Part shown: in pieces, positions 57,905-64,000 of the stretch
How positions within the stretch are numbered: position 1 is the first letter of the stretch
Layout: each line of letters begins with the position of its first letter
NCBI GenBank assembly: GCA_030490835.1
Contig: CM059972.1
Location: forward strand, 57,889,563 to 57,953,562
DNA from: Annona cherimola
Taxonomy: Eukaryota; Streptophyta; Magnoliopsida; Magnoliales; Annonaceae
Length of the DNA: 64,000 nt
Direction: 5' to 3'
Translations under genes and position numbers: made by a program
Notes under the pieces: generated by a model
The model's input: the letters and a program-made list of their open reading frames with translations, nothing else
The model's database searches: none
What the model was told of the DNA's origin: nothing

Positions 57905-58720
57905 AGGTTATATGCTGTTGATATATTCAGAAAAAGTATCATAGTAGATACAAGGTTAAGAATAATAAAGAACAAGGGAAAGAAAATTGCTACAGAAGTT
58001 CCCAGCCAACATGAGGTTGGAGAAACTAGTAGACCCAAAAGGGGAAGGCCAGAATCACAAGGGAAAAACCCAAGGATTCGTCAAAGACGAGGAAATTTAA
58101 GCCCAAAAAGAAATGCGGAAGAGGAACTTGAGCCAAGACAGGCTAGGTTGATTGAAGAAAGAGTAGCTTTGACGGTAAAGGAAGCCATGCAGCAAGCTAC
58201 TCAAGACTGGGCAGCCCAAGCCGCAGATATTATCCAAGGCTTGTGGGGAAGGACCCAGCAAGGGCAATTGGGAAATACTGAAAGAGAAGGACCCACTCCG
58301 ATGGCTAACTCGACCCCCACGATGGCACTTACAAGAGACGAGGATCAATTGGTAGAGGTAGATAGAAGAGCTATCAATGCATTTCTCACTCAATGACCTC
58401 CTAAATTTTCTGGAGAACCTGAACCCATTCATGCTGAACAGTGGATGATGGAGATTCGAAAGTTGTTCAGGATATCTCCGTGTAATGACAGGAAAAAGAT
58501 GTTGGTATCAGATGTTACGTTTGTAATCAGGTAGGGCACATCGCCCCAAATTGTCCAAGTAAGGCACAAACGTCGCAAGGGCACGAAAAATCAGCCCAAC
58601 CGAGGATAACCGGAATAGCTAACCGACAAGTTACCTCTACGAACCCGGTATACGTGCATGCCCTAACTCGAACGGAGTCACAAGAGCAAGAGGTTGAAGT
58701 GGTTACAAGTATGGATTAAA
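57905..58720 (+). pseudogene. Ty3/gypsy (Tekay/Del-like chromovirus) gag remnant
   Basis: The plus-strand frame is open from about 57905 to TGA at 58394-58396, then on to 58535. It reads a basic leader (GRPESQGKNPRIRQRR), LIEERVALTVKEAMQQA, then after the stop PPKFSGEPEPIHAEQWMMEI, the conserved start of the retrotransposon gag domain. A deletion after DRKKM joins this, out of frame, to a CCHC knuckle CYVCNQVGHIAPNC at ~58513-58554 and a short tail ending at 58718. Protease, RT and integrase are absent. The remaining bases to 59090 look like the very 3' end of pol plus the untranslated region. Confidence 0.75.
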
Positions 58721-59090
58721 TTTTAGAAAGAATGGCAATAGCTTTGTTTGGTTTTAGTGATAACCATTTATTCATAAATTGCCAATATGTAACCACGCAT
58801 GCACTACCTATAGAGGAAACCAACAAGATAATATAGATGGAATTCCCTGTACGTAGGTTAGCTAAGATTAACTAAGTATGGAGGATATGATTGATTAGGA
58901 TAAGGATCCTAGATCATAAAGTACAGAAGCTTCGGAATAGAGAAATTGAATATTTTAAGGTTCAATAGAACCGATATTCCGAAAGCAAGATTACTTGAGT
59001 ATTAAAGGAAAAAGGTTGAAAAGAAGTACCCCTAGTCATTTGAAAAGTGAACGGTTTCAGGAAGAAACCTATTATAAGGGAGGAGGATTG
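58721..59090 (+). other. 3' internal remnant of the Ty3 element, polypurine tract at its end
   Basis: No intact frame. AAGGGAGGAGGATTG at 59076-59090 abuts the LTR and is a good polypurine tract. Confidence 0.55.
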
Positions 59091-60269
59091 TGATACCCAG
59101 ACCCAAGTAGGTCTATAAATATGACACATGTGCTATTTAAATAAATTATGGATGATTTATAACATTTATGATTTAATATTATTTTGCAATTAAGGTTTAC
59201 AATTAAGAATGGTGATTAGGATTAATCGCCAAAGCCCAATGTGAGTCAGAATGACTAAAGAGGCTTAATGAGAATTAGGATGTGATAAAGTGGCATGAAT
59301 ATTTATTTTAATTTCCATGATATAATTAATGGAGATTAAAATGGAAATTATGAAATTATGTTGGAAATCATAGAAAATTCATAACTTAACGCCTGTAAGG
59401 CGAAATGAGATGAAATTTTGAATGTAAGCTCATGATTTTGGGCTCAACCTTCTATATGGATTAGATTAAGGCACAAGTGATGAGATTAATGTGATAATTA
59501 TTTATTTTTAATCTCACACTCTAAGGTTATTTTCAAATGTTCATGACTTGACGTAGAAACGTCGGTTTGAGATGAAATTCGAAATGATTGAATAAAATTA
59601 TGAAATCTATGATATGAGTAGATTGGATTAAGATAATTACCATGGAAAAGGGATTAATTGGAAAAAAGGTTCCTAGCATTGACTTTGTGCACCCTAGACT
59701 ACCATAGCATTTATGTTAAAGCAAGTGAGTTAAATGACTTGTTTTAATGCTATGCAAGGTATCAAATGGAGGTGAATGGAGCTGAATTTTATGGATTTGT
59801 TTAAGGGTCAAATCTATAAAAAATTCAAGGATTTAAATGCATTGTTTTAATGCCTAATATGTAGCTCAAATGACACATAGATTATGTGGCATAACCATGG
59901 ACGTCCAAGGGCACTTTGGGCATGAAATTTGGATTTTTAAAAATCCTAAAATGCATATCTAAATTGCCTAACACCTAGGTGAAGTAAATGGGAAATTAAA
60001 TATGTGGAATTTCATGGCAAAAATCGTTGAAAAGGAAGCTTCATGAATGTTGCAAATAGTGGACAACAATGCATTCCATTAATGAGTGGATTTTAATGAT
60101 TTTTGATAAATGGAAAATGGGTATTTTACTTGGACATGAATGAGTCATGTCATCAAGGGATAAGATACCCCTTAATTACCCTATCTAAGATGTGGCAAAG
60201 TGGGCCCCACAAGATGGAAAAAATATAAAAAAGGTGCTTATCCAAGGGGGGGATGTTCACATGCACAAG
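59091..60269 (+). mobile_element. Tekay/Del-like 3' LTR, interrupted by a family C element
   Basis: It begins TGATACCCAGACCCAAGTAG right after the polypurine tract and aligns with the reverse complement of 19165 downward (for example ACGCCTGTAAGGCGAAATGA, GGGCATGAAATTTGGATTTT against its partner). It is cut by the family C element at 60270 (target ACAAG before the insertion), so the rest would be beyond the window. Confidence 0.7.
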
Positions 60270-62666
60270 TGACGAGCTGCGTATATGTCAATTAAAATGC
60301 TCGCTATTTACGCAAGTATATGTGCCGTGTCAAGTAATAAAGAGTGAGTAGAGTATCATTCCCACGAGGAATTGTTAACCGAATTATTAATTAGTTAAAC
60401 TGCGTTCTATGGATGGGAAATTCTGGTTTTGTGATTTAACTAAGCTAACGATTGCAAAGATAAATTAGAGTGAAAGTTCGTGACTACTGGGTACTTTGAA
60501 CGGGTTTTCTAATTAGGGATGTCAGATGGATAGATCAGAATTCTTGAATCCAAACTATATTGCTCTAGTTCTTTTTAATTGGATTGCATATGAATTTACT
60601 AGCCCAAGTTCATATATCTTTATATATATCTTCCAACATTATATAAAGCTAATTACACTTTGTTTAAGTGTTATGTTCCCATGCCATTAAATAAAGTGAA
60701 ATTGATAAGTTAATAACTTGTATAATGACTACACAGGATTTAACGGTATATTCCTATCCGTTAAACAACTCTTCTTACACAAAGATCGAAACATATGCCT
60801 TACACATGGATCCTGCAAAGATCTTCCTCTTCCAAGGATAAATCAAGCAATTAAATCATCTTACAAGGTAGCTAATCTTGTAAAAAGCATTAAATCCACA
60901 CATGCAAAGATAAATCATACACAATCATGCATAAAATCAACTATTCATTCCTGAATATTCTAAGAACCGAGAAACAATATAGTTTAGAATTCAAATCATC
61001 CTAACTATCCATCTAATGGAGGTTTAGTTCAAAAACATGATCTTAACATCCAATACATCCATATAAAAGGTATCCATAAGGCAGAGAAAGAAAATTGGAA
61101 AGAATAAGAAAAACTGTTTTCTGGCGGTTTCTACCAACGGGACTTGAATCCTTTCTTCAATCCTAGCTTTAATCTTGATTTTCGCTTTCTCTTGCACTGT
61201 AGTTCGTACTCTCGGCTCCTTCTCCTCCTTTTTTCCCCGTGCGCAAACCCCGAGGAACTATATCTAGAGTCTTATTTGTGCAGCTTATGCACTAGAATAT
61301 TCGTGTACGGATGCGTATTGGCGCCTAGGCGCCAACTCTCTGTGTGCTGAGCAGTTTGGACACATTCTGGAAATCCTATCAATTTTTGCACTGGCGCCTA
61401 GGCGCCAACTCTCTGGACTGTCCCTGCCTGGAGCTTCTCCTTAACTTTTGTAGCCGCCCCTGCATTGGCGCCTAGGCGCCAACTCCCTGGACTGCACTAC
61501 CTGATTTATGGCTTCTGACTTGGATTTCATGTAGAGAAGTGGCGCCTGAGCGCCCCTGGGTGGCGCCTGGGCGCCAACGCTCTGGAATGCCCTGCATGTC
61601 AGCTGTGTGTGATGCAAATGGTCAAGGCGCGTAGGGTGGCGCCTAGGCGCCATCCATCTCTTAATGCATATGCTGTTGTGTTTGGAATTCACGTGAGTTG
61701 CTGCATTTGTTGTCCATGGCTGTAGTATACAAATCACGTGAATGATCATGCATGCATAAATGCTGCTAGAAAATTCATCTTGATCGTTGATGGTTGTGGG
61801 AATTAAAATATGGGTAGCTTTAGCAATGGACGACTGTTGCTGAATTTATGAATGGAATGCATCTTCACGTGATCTGTAATGAGATATGGTGGCTCCATGC
61901 TGCTGTGGTGGGGTCCATTGATGGGCATCTCACATGAATATAGTTGCTAAAAACATTGAATGGATGTAATTCCATGGCTGCTGGTCGTTAATTTGGTGTG
62001 CCATCAAATCACGTGAATAAGCTGCTGATTTTATGGGCCAATGGGCAGCAATGAATCACGTGATCTGCATTTGGATCCAAAATATTGCAGCTGAAAATTT
62101 TTGTGTGGGGTCATTTGCTGCTGATGCATTTTTATTGCATCACGTGAATGGGGTTTTATGCAATGGGCATTTGGTGGGACACATGGCAGGAATGGAGGAC
62201 GTGAACAACTTGAATGCATGCTACTCATTCACGTGAGTAGGGCAGTTGCTGATTTATCACGTAGCAGCTGTCCATTTTTGGACGTGATGATTTGATCAAT
62301 TTTGGATGGCTGGATGGATGGGCTGTGATCGCTGCTGCTTTGTGCAACAAAATCATAGCGTTGATTTCAAGTAGGCCCCACTTGCTGTAATTTGTTTTCC
62401 TGCATAAAAAATATTTAGATTAGTAAAAATCATTAGTGGGTCATTATTATAAAATTAATTCAAACCCATTTAATTTCATGGCAACAAATAAAATGTAATT
62501 TCAAGCCAAAAGATTATAAAATTTGTTTAAATTGCTTGAAATTAATATTTAATATCCACAAGTTGCAAAACCACATTTTAAACCACATTTCATATTAATA
62601 TTAATTAATTACCCACCAAATTAGTATAAAATGTCCACAAAATATGTTACCAAATTCCAATTATCA
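60270..62666 (-). mobile_element. Family C LTR (3' LTR of a minus-strand Ty3 element)
   Basis: 2397 bp, plus-strand ends TGACGAGC...AATTATCA. On the minus strand it is preceded by CAAGTGTGGGGGTATT (62667-62682), a polypurine-type tract, so this is the 3' LTR of an element running off the right edge. It contains five GGCGCCTAGGCGCC-type palindromes (61320-61651) and seven CACGTG boxes (61690-62235), both absent from the other family C LTRs here. The frames at 61441-61749 and 62031-62236 are not genes. Confidence 0.75.
61690..62235. promoter_or_regulatory. Cluster of seven CACGTG (G-box) sites
   Basis: CACGTG starts at 61690, 61735, 61866, 62010, 62057, 62141 and 62230, usually in an ATCACGTGA(A/T) context, with further near-matches (GGACGTGA, ATCACGTAG) nearby. 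G-boxes are bound by plant bZIP and bHLH factors. In the minus-strand element this lies in U3, upstream of any transcription start, as an enhancer would. Confidence 0.6.
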
Positions 62667-64000
62667 AATACCCCCACACTTGAACTTTTGCTTGTCCTCA
62701 AGAAAATATAAAAGAATTCAAGAACAGATTGCAAAATTCCAAAATCTTGAGCAAAAATTGCATGTTTGGCCTGTCATCAAAATAAATGAGAGTATTAAAG
62801 AATTTGAAACATGATACTCATTGAAAATCTTAATCAACAATCCCTTCTCACTTGACTAATACTGCACACCCCTGTTACCTAATTTGCTTTCAATCATTAA
62901 GAGTTAAAAACTCCCGCAATAAACTCTTAATTATCAGATATCTTCCCCATTTAATAAGTTATTCAATACACACAATCAATAATTCAAGTGGTAGTAGTGC
63001 AGAAAATATCAGTCAAATTACTTCATATACATCTCATCAATTTTTTGCATTTAAATTTCCTTTGCCTACTCAATTAACCAATTTATAGGATCATAAAGAC
63101 TTAGTAGGACAACGGTCAGGTGTGGCACATGAAATAAAATTTCAAAAATTTGAATCGTCTGTGCATTACTTGAGCCTCATTTTACAACAGGAAATAATGT
63201 TACCCCCGCACTTAGTGCTTTTATTCTTTTTCAAGCCTGTTCTTATCCTTGGTTTAGCTCTGTGATTTTTTTTTATAAACCAAGTCCGGTAATAATTTCC
63301 CTCACCATATTTCAGTGTATCTGGGAAGTCATTATTTGCATAGCTAGGAGATATTATTCCCTATTTCACTTTTCAGCTCAGAATTCAATTTCAAAGTTGG
63401 TTCAACGAAGTGGGAATTGTAGTTTAAGTTCAGGCTCAAAGGGGGTAAACAACTGTTATACTTTTAAAGATAGGCTCATCATGAAAAGAAAATTGCCTTA
63501 ATCATGTTCATAAATTGGTTCAATGGAGTTTTGGCTTTGGAAATTTCTTCAACTAGAATAAAATTTTTCATGTATATGGAAAAACTACCTTCTTAAATGA
63601 CAATTGTGTGTATTAGAAAAACTTTTAATAAATTAGAGAGGATTACTCTGATTTTGAAAGAAAACAAGATTGGCTCCTAGTTATATAGTTTCATCAAGTG
63701 ATTTGGGATAAAAAATCCAAGTATTTTCAACAAGTACATGTTAAAAAAAAATTTAACATCTCATTAAGCTTTAATTTTTCTCAAAAATGTTGAAATTCCA
63801 CGTATGAGTTGCTATCAAGACATACAAGAGCTCAAAGTGGGGTATATATTTGTTTTTTTTATAGAAATATTTAGAGAAAATTAATGCAATGCATTCACCT
63901 CCACACTTAAAATTAACATTGTCCTCAATGAAAATCATGTTATCAAAATAAAGGGAGTAATTGTTCAAGTGTGAGATGTTAACTTCCCTGTGTTGGAAAA
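62667..64000 (-). mobile_element. Internal 3' region of the family C Ty3 element, continues beyond the window
   Basis: On the minus strand it holds ATGAGGACAATGTT / TTAAGTGTGGAGGTGAATGC (63890-63930) and TTGAGGACAAGCAAAAGTTC (62685-62705), phrases typical of the untranslated region after pol in Athila/Tat elements, and one copy of the GGTGAGGGAA motif (63297-63327). No ORF is supported in this part; the coding region should lie to the right. Confidence 0.6.

Overview
This window looks like nuclear DNA of a flowering plant from a gene-poor, transposon-dense region. The DNA is AT-rich. It carries plant-type LTR retrotransposons, a FAR1/Mutator-type transposase, Harbinger-like and Mutator-like MITEs, and no credible host gene, tRNA or rRNA. 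Almost everything can be assigned to nested mobile elements, many with clean target-site duplications (TSDs) readable by eye. Species cannot be told from the sequence alone. || Layout. 1-2.3 kb: AT-rich DNA with Harbinger/Tourist-like MITEs. 2.27-5.6 kb: one solo-type LTR nested in another ('family A', TGTTGG...CCAACA ends, GTCGAC-rich arrays). 7.0-19.2 kb: a ~4 kb Tekay/Del-like LTR, minus strand, split by an 8.1 kb LTR retrotransposon 'B1' (7443-15559, minus, TSD GATTT). B1 has a tRNA-Asp primer site, a polypurine tract and one 523-codon ORF, but no protease, RT or integrase. Its LTRs hold a captured piece of an HSP101/ClpB gene. 19.5-21.0 kb: decayed family A LTR. || 21.5-34.5 kb: the most striking object, a ~13 kb Mutator-like element (MULE) with inverted repeats of about 0.9-1 kb. 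Inside are a FAR1-type transposase gene (plus), a converging accessory gene (minus), and between their 3' ends a ~155-bp satellite-like array built on the palindrome AATCCGCATGCGGATT. The same motif recurs next to both termini. Both genes are broken by stops. A family A solo LTR (31548-33239, TSD ATATG) is inserted in it. || 35.0-36.6 kb: solo LTR of family C (TSD AATAT). 37.35-37.72 kb: foldback MITE with 9-bp TSD. 37.9-38.5 kb: tandem duplication. 39.0-39.3 kb: Harbinger-like MITE. 39.5-41.2 kb: decayed family A pieces. 42.3-45.3 kb: decayed Tekay-like LTR split by a family A solo LTR. 45.3-46.5 kb: decayed family C LTR. || 47.3-57.7 kb: element 'B2' (plus, TSD ATTTG), a relative of B1. Its 5' LTR carries a foldback MITE (9-bp TSD) and its ORF is split by a family A solo LTR (51651-53417, TSD TTGAG). 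57.9-60.3 kb: gag remnant and LTR of a Tekay-like Ty3 element. 60.27-64 kb: a family C LTR with seven CACGTG boxes and five GGCGCCTAGGCGCC palindromes, then the start of that element's internal region (minus strand), which leaves the window. || How the parts relate. The two MULE genes appear to be transcribed inward, each from its own TIR, and the palindrome arrays are plausible binding sites for an element-encoded protein. B1 and B2 would need enzymes from an autonomous Athila/Tat-type relative.
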